Source of the DNA: Molossus alvarezi | Taxonomy: Eukaryota; Chordata; Mammalia; Chiroptera; Molossidae | Reading direction: 5' to 3' | DNA length: 64,000 nt | Assembly (NCBI GenBank): GCA_037176705.1 | Contig: CM073896.1 | Coordinates: 25,804,708-25,868,707, forward strand | Part shown: positions 34,191-46,529 of the stretch, piece by piece | Layout: each line of letters starts with the position of its first letter | How positions within the stretch are numbered: the first letter of the stretch is position 1 | Notes under the pieces: model-generated | The model's database searches: none | What the model was told of the DNA's origin: nothing | The model's input: only the letters and a program-made list of their open reading frames with translations | Program-made: the position numbers and the translations under genes

Positions 34191-35853
34191 AAAAGAGAAG
34201 GAATAAAAGGGCAGCTGGTAGACCTGAGGGAGGGTGAGTGTTTGAGAGGGTAAGCTAGTGTGTGAGAGAGTGTGAGTGGACTTGAAGGTGGACGACTAAA
34301 CTCGTGCAGTGCAGACACTGCAGAGCAGAAGGTTCCTGTGCTGTGGACAGGAAAAGCCAGCTACCTCGGTAAGCGGCTCCTCAGGGTGCTTCTCCCTGCA
34401 CCTTGGGGAGGTCCCACCATTTTGGAAGATCCCAGGTCTACCCTGGGAGGAGGCAGTGGAAGCAACTAGGTCCCAGCAACCTGAGCCCACCAGTGCACCT
34501 GGCACCACGGGACCAATGCACACTCTGTGTCAACACAGACCTGTGCTCAGTAGTGGAACTCCCAAGGTGCTGGTCATGGAAGCCACAAACAGCCAGGAGC
34601 CCAGCACCATCCCCCACAGTAGCAGCATGATCAGAGTCCAGATATACCCCCAGCAACAGAGGCTGGGGAGCAGACATCAATACCCAGGCAACAGAAGCAC
34701 AGACCAGCAGCTGAGACCCATCCCCAAAAACTACAGCAAAAGCTGAGCAGGAGTGGAGCCCCATGGAGCAGCAGCACTCCTAGCCACCAGCGGCAGGACC
34801 TGGGGCTCCACAGAGGCTTGTGCAGTCCAGCAGCCACAAGAACAGTGGGAAGCCTGAGCCCAAGAGACTGGTGCAATCAAGCTGCCTGCCTGCAGGACCT
34901 GCAGGTTTGCTGGGGCACCAGAGAGGCCTCTGCGACCCAGCAGCCCATAACATAGGCATAGAGCCTGGTCCCCAAAGAGACTGTGTAATCTAGTTACACA
35001 TGGGAACTGCAGGGTGTGGGGGCACTGGAGAAGACTGTGTGACCCAGCTGCATACAAGACAGGCATAGAGGATGTGAAAATGGAGGCGGAGTGAATAGAA
35101 GCTACAAAAATGATCTCCCAGAACCAACCGGAATTACAACTAAAATAAAGACAAATCCTTGCAAAAAAGCAACAGAAACACAGCAGGACAGAACCATATA
35201 CCCCGGGACACTGGTAGGATCTGCAGAAGCACAAGAGGGTGGCGGGCTGGGAGCCCATGGAAAGCAGCAGTCTTAGCTGTGAGCACTGCCCTTGGGGAGT
35301 CAAGACCAAACCCGCTCCACAGTGCAGAGAGCTGGGACGGAGCGCTAAAATTGCCATAGCCACTCACCTGGGTGCTACGGCAGAGGAAGGGCAGACTGGG
35401 CTAAAACTCTGTGGGGACACCCAGGAATGGGAGGGCACTCAGAGATTTTGCTGAGTTGTGGCCATTGTGCTCCTTCCCAGAGCTGTGGGGAAAAGCAGCA
35501 GCCCCTGCCCCTATGGAGAGTCAGCATTTCCCAGGTGAGGCAAAGAAATGCAAATTGAGGCTCATTAACAGCCAGCCCCTATCCCACCCTCTGAAAATCC
35601 TCTTATGCAGAACACCAGGGCTACATTCCAAGGAACTGAGTAACCGAGACCACTAGCATCCAGGAAAGAGCTAGAGAATAACTGAACCTTTACTAGTCTT
35701 GCAAATCTACCCAGGAAAGTAAGACTCGACAGTGGTGTTTAATGTGGGCCCACCCAGGCCCATCCAAACCCAGTAGAGGGAGCCACAAACAGCAGAACAC
35801 CAACACTCACAGGAAAAATTTCACAGGCTCCAAAACCCTCTGAGATAGCCAAA
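34191..35853 (+). promoter_or_regulatory. 5'UTR of the plus-strand L1
   Basis: The leader is GC-richer than the surroundings. Between 34812 and about 35130, degenerate units of about 108-110 bp start at 34812 (agaggcttgtgcagtccagc), 34922 (agaggcctctgcgacccagc) and 35029 (agaagactgtgtgacccagc). A unique part with 'aaaatggaggcggagtg' follows near 35075, then a region that becomes similar to the young L1 only from about 35740 on (gggagccacaaacagcagaa). Promoter function is inferred. Confidence 0.6.
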
Positions 35854-36738
35854 ATGGTGAAACAAAGAAAAAAATCCCAAATGAAAGAACAAGAGAACTA
35901 TTTTGAAGATGAGATAAATGAAATGCAGTTAAGCAAATTATCAGAGGTAGAGTTCATAGCCATGATCTTGAGGAAGCTCAACAGCATGAGTAAGGATATC
36001 AGCACCATAAGTAAAGATATAGAAATATTCAAAAGCAACCAAGTGGAAATGAAAAATGACATAGCAGAAATTAAGAACACATTGGAAGGACTAACCAGCA
36101 GAGTAGAGGAAGCTGAGGACCGGATCAATAAATTAGAAGACAGGGTAGAAAAAAATCAACCAATCAGAAAACCAAAAGGAAAAAACAATTGAAAAACAGG
36201 AAGATAGCTTAAGAGAACTGTGGGAAAACTGGAAACGTAATAACATTCGCATCATAGGAGTCCCCAAAGAGGAAGAAAATGGGCAAGATTTAGAGAATGT
36301 ATTTGAAGAAATAGTGACAGAAAATTTTCCTAACTTGTTGAAGAAAGAAGGCATTCAAGTTCAAGAAGCACAGAGAGCACCAAGTAAGAAGAACCCAAAC
36401 AGGCCCACACCAAATCACATAGTAATTCAAATGCCAAAAATTAAAGACAAATAGAGAACCCTAAAGGCAGCAAGAGATAAGAAACAGGTTTCCTTCAAAG
36501 GAAACCCCATACAGCTCTCAGCTGACTTCTCAACAGAAACACTACAGTCCAGAAGAGAGTGGCATGAAGTAATCGAGGTCATGTAAAACAAGGATCTGAA
36601 TCCAAGACTATTCTATCCAGCAAGGCTATCATTCAAAATAGAATGACAAATAAAGAGCTTTCCAGAAACAAAAAAAAGTTAAGGTAATATATTAAAACCA
36701 AACCATCACTGCAAGATATGCTAAAAGGACTACTGTAG
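35854..36738 (+). pseudogene. L1 ORF1, broken
   Basis: It starts MVKQRKKSQMKEQEN and keeps the coiled coil (to about residue 110), then frameshifts near 36185 in an A-rich run. The RRM part (NNIRIIGVPKEEE) and C-terminal part continue in another frame. They contain in-frame stops, including TAG at the position of the conserved DKERIL block (near 36452) and a TAA where the intact copy has VMKNKD. The end (KGLL-stop) is at 36736-36738, as in the young copy. Confidence 0.9.
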
Positions 36739-36783
36739 TTAGTAGAAGAAATAGGGAGAAAAATATAACCACACTAAACAAAA

Positions 36784-39700
36784 ATGGCAATAACTAAGTA
36801 CATATCAACTATCACCTTAAACGTGAATGGATTGAATACTCTGATAAAAAGACAGAGAGTAGATGACTGGATAAGAAAGCGTGACTCACATATATGTTGT
36901 TTACAAGAGACCCACCTCACAGCAAAAGACTCACATAGGTTGAAAGTGAAGGTATAAAAAAAATATTTGAAGCAAACGGAAAGCAAAAAGAAGCTGGAGT
37001 AGCAATACTCATATCTGATGAAGTAGATTTCAAAATGAAGTCCATTACCAGAGACAAAAAAGGGCACTACTTAATATTGAAAGAATCTATCCAACAGGAA
37101 GATATAACCTTGGTAAACATACATGCACCCAACAGGAGCACCAACATATATTAAAAATCTTCTGGAGGACTTCAAAGGAGAAATCGACAGAAATACAGTC
37201 ATAGCAGGGGACTTCAACACACCGCTGGCATCACTGGATAGATCCTCTAGACAAAAATTAGCAAGGACACAGAGACTCAAAGTTTTTGTTTTGTTTTGTT
37301 CTTATTTTTGGTACGTGCCCCTCATGGGAACTGAACCCGGGACTCTTGTGCGCAGGCCGACACTCCAACTGCTGAGCCAGACCGGCCAGTGTGGAACAGA
37401 AACTCTAAATGAAGCGCTAGACCAAATGGATTTAATAGATATCTGCAGAGAATTACACCCCAAAACTACAGAATTCACATTCTTCTCAAGTGCACATGGG
37501 ACATTCTCAAAGAGAGACCACATGTTAGGACATAAACTATGTCTCTAAAAGTTCAAGAAAATTGAAATCATATCAAGCATCCTCTCAGATCACAATGTCA
37601 TGAAACTAGAAATCAATTGCAAGAAGAACATACAAAGACATTTGAACACATGGAGGCTAAATAGCATGTTATTGAACAATGAATGGGTTACCATGGAGAT
37701 CAAGGAAGAAATTAGAAACTTCCTGAAAACCAATGAAAATGAACACACAACAACACAAAATCTATGGGATGCAGCAAAAGCAGTTCTGAAAGGGAAGTTC
37801 ATAGCACTACAGGCCTACCTCAAGAAGCAAGAAAAGTTTCTAATATACTATCTAACCTCAAAACTTAAAGAACTCAAAAGCAAAAACAAACAAACAAACA
37901 AACAAAAACAAAACAAAACAAAAAACCCCAGAGCAAGTAGAAGGAAGGAAATAGTAAAGATCAGAGCAGAAATAAATGACATGGAGACCAATAAAAAATT
38001 CAAAGGATGAATGAAACAAAGAGCTAGATCTTTGAAAAGATAAACAAGATTGATGGAACCTCAGCTAGACTCACCAAGAAACAAAGAGAGAGAACCCTAA
38101 TACACAAAATCAGAAATAAAAGAGGAGAAATAATAACTGACACCACAGAAATTCAAAGGATCGTTAACACATATTATGAATAATTATACGCAACAAATTC
38201 GACAATCTAAGCAAAATGGACAAATTTCTAGAAAAACATAATCTCCCAAAACTGAACTGGGAAGAGATAGAAAACTTGAACACACCAATAACAAAAGAAA
38301 TTGAGATGTAATCAAGACTCTCCCATCAAACGAAAGCTCAGACCTGGATTCTTCAAGGGGGAATTTTACCGAATATTCAAAGAAGAACTAATACCCATTC
38401 TCCTCAAATTATTTTAAAAAATTGAAGAAGAAGGAAGACTTCCAAACTCATTTTATGAGGCCAGCATAATTCTAATTCCAAAACCAGAAAGAAAAAAAAA
38501 AAAAAAAAAAACAAAGAAAGAAAACTACAGGCCAGTATCCTTGATGAACATAGATGCCGAAATCCTGAACAAAATACTGGCAAATCGGATCCAGCAATAC
38601 ATCAAAAAAATTATTCACCCTGATCAAGTGGGATTCATCCCAGGGATGCAAGGCTGGTACAATATTCACAAATCAATAAATGTGATACACCGCATAAACA
38701 AAATGAAAAATAAAAATCATATGATCATATCAATAGATGCTGAAAAAACACTTGACAAAATCTAGCACCCATTTCTGATAATAATGCTCAGCAATATGGG
38801 AATAGAGGGATCATATATTGACATAATAAAACCATATATAAAAGACCTACATCCAACATCATACTCAGTGGGCAAAAACTAAAAGCATTTCCCTTAATAA
38901 CAGGGACAAGACAAGAATGCCCCCTTTCACCACTCTTATTTATCATAGTACTGGACGTCTTAACCACAGCAATCAGGCAGGAAGAAAAAATAAAAGGGAT
39001 CCAAATTGGAAAGGAGGAATTGAAACTGTCATTATTCACTGATGACATGATAGTATACGTAGAAAACCCCAAAGACTCCATCAAATATTTCCTAGACTTA
39101 ATAAATGAATTTGGCAAAGTAGCAGAATACAAAATTAACATCAAGAAATCGACGGCATTCTTATACACCAATGATGAACTCACAAAAAGAGAAACTAACA
39201 AAACAATCCCATTTACCATAGCAGCAAAAAAATTAAGATACCTAGGAATAAACTTAACCAAAGAAATAAAGGACCAATTCACAGAAACTACAGGTCATTG
39301 AAAAAAGAAATAGAGGAAGATATAAAAAGGTGGAAGCACATACCTTGTTCATGGATTGGAAGAATTAACATCATTAAAATATCCATACTACCCAAAGCAA
39401 TCTATAGATTCAATGCAATCCCCATCAAAATACTAATGACATACTTCACAGAACTAGAACAAACACTCTAAAAGTTTATATGGAACAACAACAACAACAA
39501 AAAAAAAAACCCGAATAGGCATAACAGTCTTGAAAAAGAAGAACAAAGTTGGAAGAATCACATTACCAGATTGCAGGTTATACTACTAAGCCTCTGTAAT
39601 CAAAACAGCCTGGTACTGACACAAGGATAGGCAGATAGATCACCGGAACAGAATAGAGAACCCAGAAGTGGACCCAAGACAATATGCTCAATTAATTTTT

Positions 39701-40776
39701 GACAAAGGGGGCAAGAGCAAACAGTGGAGTAAAGACAGCCTCTTTAATAAATGGTGTTGGAAAAATTGGACAACTACATGCAAAAAATGAAACTAGACCA
39801 TCAACTTACACCATACAAGAATAAACTTAAAATGGATAAAAGACTTAAGTGTGACTCGTGAATCCATAAAAATTCTAGAAGAAAATGTAGTCAACAAAAT
39901 TTTAGACATTATATGCAGCAGAATTTTCACTGATACATCACCGAAGGCAACAGAAACAAAGGAGAAAATGAACACATGGGATTACATCAAACTCAAAACT
40001 TCTGCACAGCAAAAGAAACAACCATCAAAATGGAAAGGCAACCCACTCTATGGGAGAGCATAATTGCCAATGATATATCAGATAAGGGGTTAATTTCCAA
40101 TATATATATAGAGTGCTCATACAGCTCAACAAAAGAAGACAAAGAACCCAATTCTAAAATGGGCAGAGGAACTATATAGACACCTCTCCAAACAGGACAT
40201 ACAAATAAATGGTTAAGAGACTTATGCAGAAATGCTAAATATCACTAATCATCAGAGAGATGCAAATTAAAACAACAATGAGGTATCACCTCACACCTGT
40301 CAGAATGGCTGCCATCAACAATTCATCAAACAAGTGTTGGTGATGTTGTGAAGAAAAGCGTACTCTATTATACTGCTGGTGGGAATGCAGACTGGTGCAG
40401 CCATTATGGGAAACAATATGGTGTTACCTCAAAAAATTAAAAATTGAACTTCCATTTGATCCAGTGATCCCACTTCTAGGAACATACACTAAGAAGCCTG
40501 AAGCACCAATCAGAAATATATATGTACCCCCATGTTCATAGCAGATTATTTACAATAGCTAAGATCTGGAAACAGCCCAAGTGTCCATCAGTAGAAGAAT
40601 GGATAAAAAAGCAGTGGTACATATACACAATGGAGTACTATGCAGCTCTAAGAAAGAAAGATCTCTTATCCTTTGAGATGACTTGGAGGGACCTGGAGAG
40701 TATTATCATTAGCAAAACAAGTTAAGCAGAGAGAGACAAATATCACATGATTTCACTTATTTGTGGAACACAATGA
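36784..40776 (+). pseudogene. L1 ORF2, broken
   Basis: It starts MAITKYISTITLNVNG. Codon 58 is TAA (36955-36957) where the intact copy has Trp. Further frameshifts and stops follow, among them near 38035, 38300 and 38763. The RT active-site box reads FTDD (near 39035) instead of FADD. A SINE is inserted at about 37279-37392 and a (CAAA)n run has expanded at 37881-37925. The endonuclease motif GDFNTPL and the Cys-rich end region are still recognisable. The TGA at 40774-40776 matches the ORF2 end. Confidence 0.9.
37279..37392 (-). mobile_element. Short, body-less VES-like SINE (tRNA head plus A-rich tail)
   Basis: On the minus strand it reads actggccggtctggctcagc (A box) and ccgggttcagttcccatgag (B box), then gcacgtacc. 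From there it goes straight into an A-rich tail (aaaaataagaacaaaac...). The tRNA-unrelated VES body and CT-rich stretch are missing. A diverged TSD (ggacacagagactc at 37265-37278; ggaacagaaactc at 37393-37405) fits insertion into L1 ORF2, whose sequence resumes after it. Confidence 0.82.
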
Positions 40777-41029
40777 ACATAACAGTCTGAGGAATGGGGT
40801 AGTTCCAGAGATGTGGAAGTGGGGTACAGACTGAGAATTCCTAGAAGAGGGGGCGGTGGGGGGAGAGATAAACCACAGAATTTATATGCATGTATGCATG
40901 AACAATGGACATGGACAGCAAAGCTGGGGACAAGGCAGAGAAGATGGAGGTGGGGGGTATCAGTGGGAGAAAAGGGGAAACATCTGTAACAAAAATAAAT
41001 AAATTAAATAAATAAAATAAAAAAACAAT

Positions 41030-42748
41030 CCCAATCCTGCTTATTAGCCCTTTGCTATCTCTGCTCCTAAAGTATCTTTATTTTTTTTCTGTCTTCACAA
41101 ATTCACTAAATCCCAGAATCACAGCATGCCTATTTTTCATCTTAGTGTATGAACTGAAATGATAATTTGTTGTAAAGAGAAAATGGTATCAGATTGCTTA
41201 AATTTTGTTCCATTGTGGCCCCAAGCTCTTTCCAAGCTTACTAGCGTTCCCAGTGCACCCCATGCACGTGTATTCTCACCGAGGCAAACTTTAAAGGGCC
41301 TGCTTCTGGGTGTACATGGACACAGTGGGTTAAAGGATCCCTGTGCCACATGTCTATACTGTCCCATGTGTCGTAACCAATCTACTTAATGACAGCTTTG
41401 AATCTAGGGAAGTCATACTAACTCTAGACAACAGAGGCCACATACAACTCAAACCAGAAATGTTATAGGGCTTTGGAGTATTGAGTTAAATGTTACTTGA
41501 TACTGATTTTAATGCCTCCAAACATGTAACAATTTAAGCATAAACATCAAGTGTGATTGTGTCTTGTACGCCTGGCATTTCTCTCCACAAATGATTGTTT
41601 TAACATGCTGTTGCCCGGTGGGTATTTTTCTTTTGCAACACGCGTTGATTAACAGCAGAGGGCATAGGAAATATGCAAAAATGAATGTAGATGACAAAAT
41701 GCGAGCACATTGTAAAGGAGAGTCCACATGTGGTTCTCACCGTTCCTATTACTGTTTCTAGCTAAATAAATGATGATAATTCGACCCAATTTTTTGTTCT
41801 CATACTAAATAGCATTTTCTACTGCGTTTTCAAAGAGTAAGAAGATTTGGGAACCAGAGTGCGTGTGAAATTGCCATGGAAACTGCAGCCACCTTCAGCC
41901 AATGAAAAGCTTCCAACATGCTCCTTCAACTTCACTCCACTTCCAAATTTAGTAATTTAAAACACCTGTTCTCTAGTACATGATTACTGTGATTTAATGG
42001 GGGTTATTAGAGCTGTAAATAGGATGGATTTTTTAATGAAGGTGTTGAATATTGGTGTGCATATCTATTTTTGAAAAGGGTAAAAAATTCTCTCCAGCTG
42101 ATATTTCCATATCTGTGAAATTTTTATTCTCTTATACTGGTGACTTTAAAAGGTAGAATGAAGTAAAGAAAGCATCCTTGATATTATCTTGTTGATACAC
42201 AAATAAGTAATGATACATCCACTAGTTAGTCTCATTATAAAAGATGTGTTCACACTGAATCACAAATATACCTAGTGCATTAGATAGATGTCCACAGTGC
42301 AGACAACCACACGGAGATGAACCCTTCTAAAGTCTTCTGTGACTTCATCAGCATCTTACCTCTGATCGCTGCCTCTGTCTCAGTGGCCAGGATTGCATCT
42401 GTATGTTTTCTCTGATGTTTCATATGTATTCAAAATCAGAACTGTAGCACACATTTTCTCCTTTAAAATGTAAAGATCATTTTTATTTTGATCTTTTTAT
42501 GTTAGTTTAACTGCAAAATATTTGCAAAGGCCAGCTAATTGTTTGCCTTACTTTATACAATTGAACAGTGTGTGTGTATAAAATTTGTGTTTTTGCACAA
42601 TTATTATTAATAAATAAATAAACCATTCTATTTAATAGAAGGGATTCAATAATATAAATACATAGCAACATTCTGAAATCAATAACTTTTAATAAAGCTA
42701 TAAGATACTAGGCATATGCCTAGAAACAATGCTTAAAAATGTGATATT
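41030..42748. other. Unique DNA, no gene; possible conserved non-coding segment
   Basis: The stretch at about 41560-42060 is repeat-free and carries an inverted CCAAT-box-like agccaatgaaa, an E-box (cacctg) and homeodomain-type TAAT cores close together. This is suggestive of a regulatory element but not proof. Confidence 0.4.
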
Positions 42749-42764
42749 GATAGATATTTACTTT

Positions 42765-42992
42765 CTTTTTTTTTTAATCCTCACCCGAGAACATTTTCTT
42801 TTGTTTTTTGTTCAGATAGAGTGGGAGGGAGAGAGAGAAACATCGATGTGAAAGGGACTCATCAAGTGGTTGCCACCCGCAGAACCAACCAGAGCTAGGG
42901 CAACCATGGTACATGCCCTTAGTGGGAACTAAACCCGGGTCTCTCTGGACCACAGGCCAATGCTCTAACCGCTGAGTAAAACTGGCCAGGGT
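42765..42992 (-). mobile_element. VES-type SINE (subtype 'cccttagtgggaac')
   Basis: On the minus strand the head starts ccctggccagttttactcag and the body ends 'ctcgggtgaggatt' before the A-tract. A 16-bp TSD, gatagatatttacttt at 42749-42764 and gatagatattgacttt at 42993-43008, differs at one base. Confidence 0.94.
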
Positions 42993-43008
42993 GATAGATA
43001 TTGACTTT

Positions 43009-46000
43009 TTATTTCAATATTATCAAGAAGCATTGTAATTATCATGATTCCTCCAAAATATAAAATAAAAACAACACAAGATAAATAACAAACTTGAAAA
43101 ATGTTATAGAAATTTGGAAAATAAAGACCATATAATATATTAGGGTTGCAATAAGAAAAATTGCATTTGCAATAAGACCACTGACATTGTAAAATGATTG
43201 CTATATAAAATACGGTTGTGTTTTGACATTGCCTCATAGACAAATTAAGTAGTCTATAGTTCATTTTTGTCTTCAGAAAAGGCTGAACTACTACATGTTC
43301 ATAAAAAATAAATAAGTTAAAAATTAAATTGCATTGATAAAGTTATGGGAAGTGAGACCAATGTATTTGGTCTACCCAGATTTTCTGAAAACAAAATAAT
43401 GATTTTTTTATGAATAAAGATATTATTCAAAACATTATTTCTGTGTTTTGTTTGGAAACACAGTAAATCCTTCTGGGCCTTTACAAACATTTTTTTTTAA
43501 AAACTCTTTTGACATATAATTCTTGACTGGAAGAAGCCTGCCAAAGACTAAAAATTTTTGACATGATTATTTTCTTTTCAATAAAATAAGCTATGTAATT
43601 TCTCAAGATTGCCATTCTTGATCAACCCCTTTAATATATTCTTTCATGACCTCTATTCAGGAAGCTTATTTCTAAGTTATTTATGCTCCCTGCTATTAAG
43701 GATGTATAATTTTAAATTTTTACCAGGCATCCAAATAGCTAGTAATGTATTCATTCATCTCTATATACATCTAATAAATATGTTTTAATGGATACTATGT
43801 GCTAATGCAATATGTTTATTAGTCCTATGAATACAAAGGTGGGGAATAAAAAAGCATACACATAGTTCAAAATAAATTACTTTCAATATAATTCTAATAA
43901 AGAATAATTAGAAAACACTTGGCATTCGTCTTCGAGAGATTACATTTATTTTGGGTTGTGACCTTGTCCTTATACAGCTATTTCTAATTATCAAAGAATT
44001 AACAGCTAATAAGGTTTATTAAAAGAATGTGTTTTGTATACTGAAGACCTAAATCAGAATAAAATGTGCATTGCACATATTCTATTATTTTATTTGCTCA
44101 GAAATTCTTTGACCCCCATGCTCTAGGCTGAGAAAAAAGAGGATTGGTTCATTGCTATTCCTTATCGAACAAGAGAATATCTTCCTTCCTTTTGTTTCCA
44201 CTCTAAATTATGTTCCTTTCCTCAATTTCATTTTGGATGCAAATGATCTTGGAGAATAAAAACTATATTGGGGTTTAGAAAGGTATATTTTCATATTTAT
44301 TAACTTGACCTCTGTATTGCTATTTGTAGAGGAAAACAAATCTCATGATAATGGGATTTCAGGAGGCAACGTGGTATGGTGGGATCAACAGACTTATTTG
44401 TAATGGCAGTTTGTTATTTATCTTTATTTTCCTTCACGCCTCACATCAAGTACATCCAATTTCTTTCTTTGGATAGTAAGAACTTCTCCTGAGGTTTTAT
44501 AGATTTTTCTACAATTCCCAAATTATTTAATTTTTTTTAAAACTCTTTTTGACTTATATGATTATTGCAATCGGGCATCAGAGGCAGGCAAATCAGTCAT
44601 TGTCAGCCATCATCAGTGAAAAGTCATGCAAACGATATAAATATGAAGTTGTTTAAATGGCATGGACCACAAAGTCAAGTGACTTTGTCCTAAAAGGTCT
44701 GGTTAAATTTGCTCTGCATTTTATGAAATTTTGACCTGTTACAAACAGATCACTTGATTTAGTCAATCCATTTTTATTGCCAGCAAGATTATCCTTAAAA
44801 GCATCAACTAGGTAGGTAGACTGGTTCTTTAAGAAATGAGATTCTTATAACCCTTTTGGTATATTAGCACTAAGGTCAGTTCATTTAAATTTCAGTTTTA
44901 TAATAAAAGAGAGAGAAAAACTTATTTTGATAGGAATTCCATAGCTATATGATGGAAACCAAACATTAGTTTATATTTTATTGCTTAAGGTCTAGATCCT
45001 AGCCTTTATGGGTTTTGAACTATATGTAGTAAGAAATACATTTTTACAACATAATTCAATACATGTACATCTATATGTATATGTGTATACATACACACAT
45101 ATATAATAAATGAGTAAGAAATTTCCCAAATAAATGATTACTATTACTATGATAAACCCTGATATTTTTATATTTTCTGTTCTAAATAATCATAATTAAA
45201 ACATACTTACTGAGACCCACAAAACAAATTTAATAATCTAGTTAGGACACATAGTTTAAAAATAATGGCCTTAAATAAATTTGGGAGGATTTTCATCTCT
45301 TGTCTCTTTATATATTGTTTCTGTTTCTCTCTCTCTCTCTCTCTCTCTTCCTCTCTCTCTCTCTCTCTCTCTCATCTTGTTTTCTACTGAGACTTTAACC
45401 AAGTGAAACTTAGTACTTACAAATGTGTTTTCTCTTATTCTCTCTTCCATATTTCTTCTCCAAGTCTCATATAAGATAGTTTCTTCTGTCTAATCTGCTA
45501 TAGAATCCATCTATTGGGTTTTAATTTGTTATATTTTTAATTTTTAGTATTTCTATATTATTCTTTCTTAAATCTTTAATCATTTCTAGTTATTTGCTAA
45601 AATTTTTAATGTCAGCTATTATTTCTATAAGCATATTAAGTATACCTATTTTACTACCTATAATAGTATTTCCACCATTTGTAGTCTCTGACGGTCTGTT
45701 TCTCTTATCTGTTGTTTGTGCTGGTTCTCCTTTATATCGTTATATCTCTTCATATGCCTAGTAATACTGGAATTGTAGGACAATTGTATTTAAAAACAAA
45801 AATAAAAGTAGTCTAAGGCCTAAAGTGACGCTATTTTTCCTCACATGGATACATACAAAATTTAGTTTTATTCTACAAACACCTGGGAGTGTTAGCAATC
45901 TGAAATCACCTAAATGTCAATCAAGGCTTAAGATCATTCCAGGCCCACCAAATGGCTCAAAGCTTTGTCACTATTCATGCGAAGGTTGGTTACTTCAAAT

Positions 46001-46185
46001 TCCCATTAACTGCTACTGCATTTTAGGTTCCCAAATAAGCCCTCATCATCTGCAAGCTTGAGACGCTTTTTCAGAGCAAGACTTCCAGAAACGTTCTCTG
46101 ACTCTGTTACTTTTCTTTGGATAAGAAAAATCCTTCTCCCAAATTTTAATGAGTCTAATTTCTTTGTATTTTCAGCTCCAGAAAA
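43009..46185. other. Unique AT-rich DNA, no gene seen
   Basis: A purine/pyrimidine-mixed stretch at 44560-44790, with an octamer-like atgcaaac, resembles a conserved non-coding element. Other features are a TA/CA-rich run at about 45058-45110 and the TC tract listed separately. Confidence 0.45.
45325..45373. repeat. (TC)n microsatellite
   Basis: About 24 TC units with one interruption (ttcc). Confidence 0.95.
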
Positions 46186-46526
46186 TGTCACAATTACCAT
46201 AGACTAGGTGCCTTACACAACAAATGTATTTCTCACAATCTGGACCTTGTGCAGTCCAAGTTCAAGGTGCTGGCAGGTTCAGTGTCTGGTAAGGACACTC
46301 TTCATAGTTTTCAGAGAGCTGCTTTCTTGCTGTATCCTCTGAGAACAGAGAACTTACTCTCACTTATATCCTCTCATGAGGGCATTAATCCCATGATGAG
46401 GGCTCCATCTTTATGATTTTATCTAAACCCATTCCCTTCCTAAAGGCCCCATCTCCAAATATTATTGCACTGGGGCCTAGTGCCTCAACATGTGAATTTT
46501 AAAGGTACAAAATTCAGTCCATATCA
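46186..46526 (-). mobile_element. MLT1/MST-like LTR (ERVL-MaLR), solo
   Basis: The plus strand is the antisense of a MaLR LTR. It starts tg..., has 'accatagactaggtgcctta', 'gttcaaggtgctggcaggtt', 'catgagggcattaatcccat' and 'aaggccccatctccaaatat', and ends '...cagtccatatca'. No internal retroviral genes adjoin it. Confidence 0.82.
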
Positions 46527-46529
46527 TAT

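Larger units (their letters stand above)
34191..41026 (+). mobile_element. Near-full-length, inactive L1 (~6.8 kb)
   Basis: The order is: 5'UTR, ORF1 (35854-36738, broken), ORF2 (36784-40776, broken), 3'UTR, and an (AAAT)n-rich tail at 40998-41026. The left end is tentative. It rests on a possible diverged TSD, cctaatcctg at about 34181-34190 and cccaatcctg just after the tail; the first clearly L1-like sequence is near 34270. It belongs to the same broad L1 lineage as the young copy (ORFs align over their length), but most of its 5'UTR is unrelated. A short SINE at about 37279-37392 interrupts ORF2. Confidence 0.88.

Noticed and set aside
34309..35363. Several overlapping open frames of 70-210 codons on both strands
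   Set aside because: All fall in the GC-rich 5'UTR of the plus-strand L1, where stop codons are rarer. None resembles a protein.
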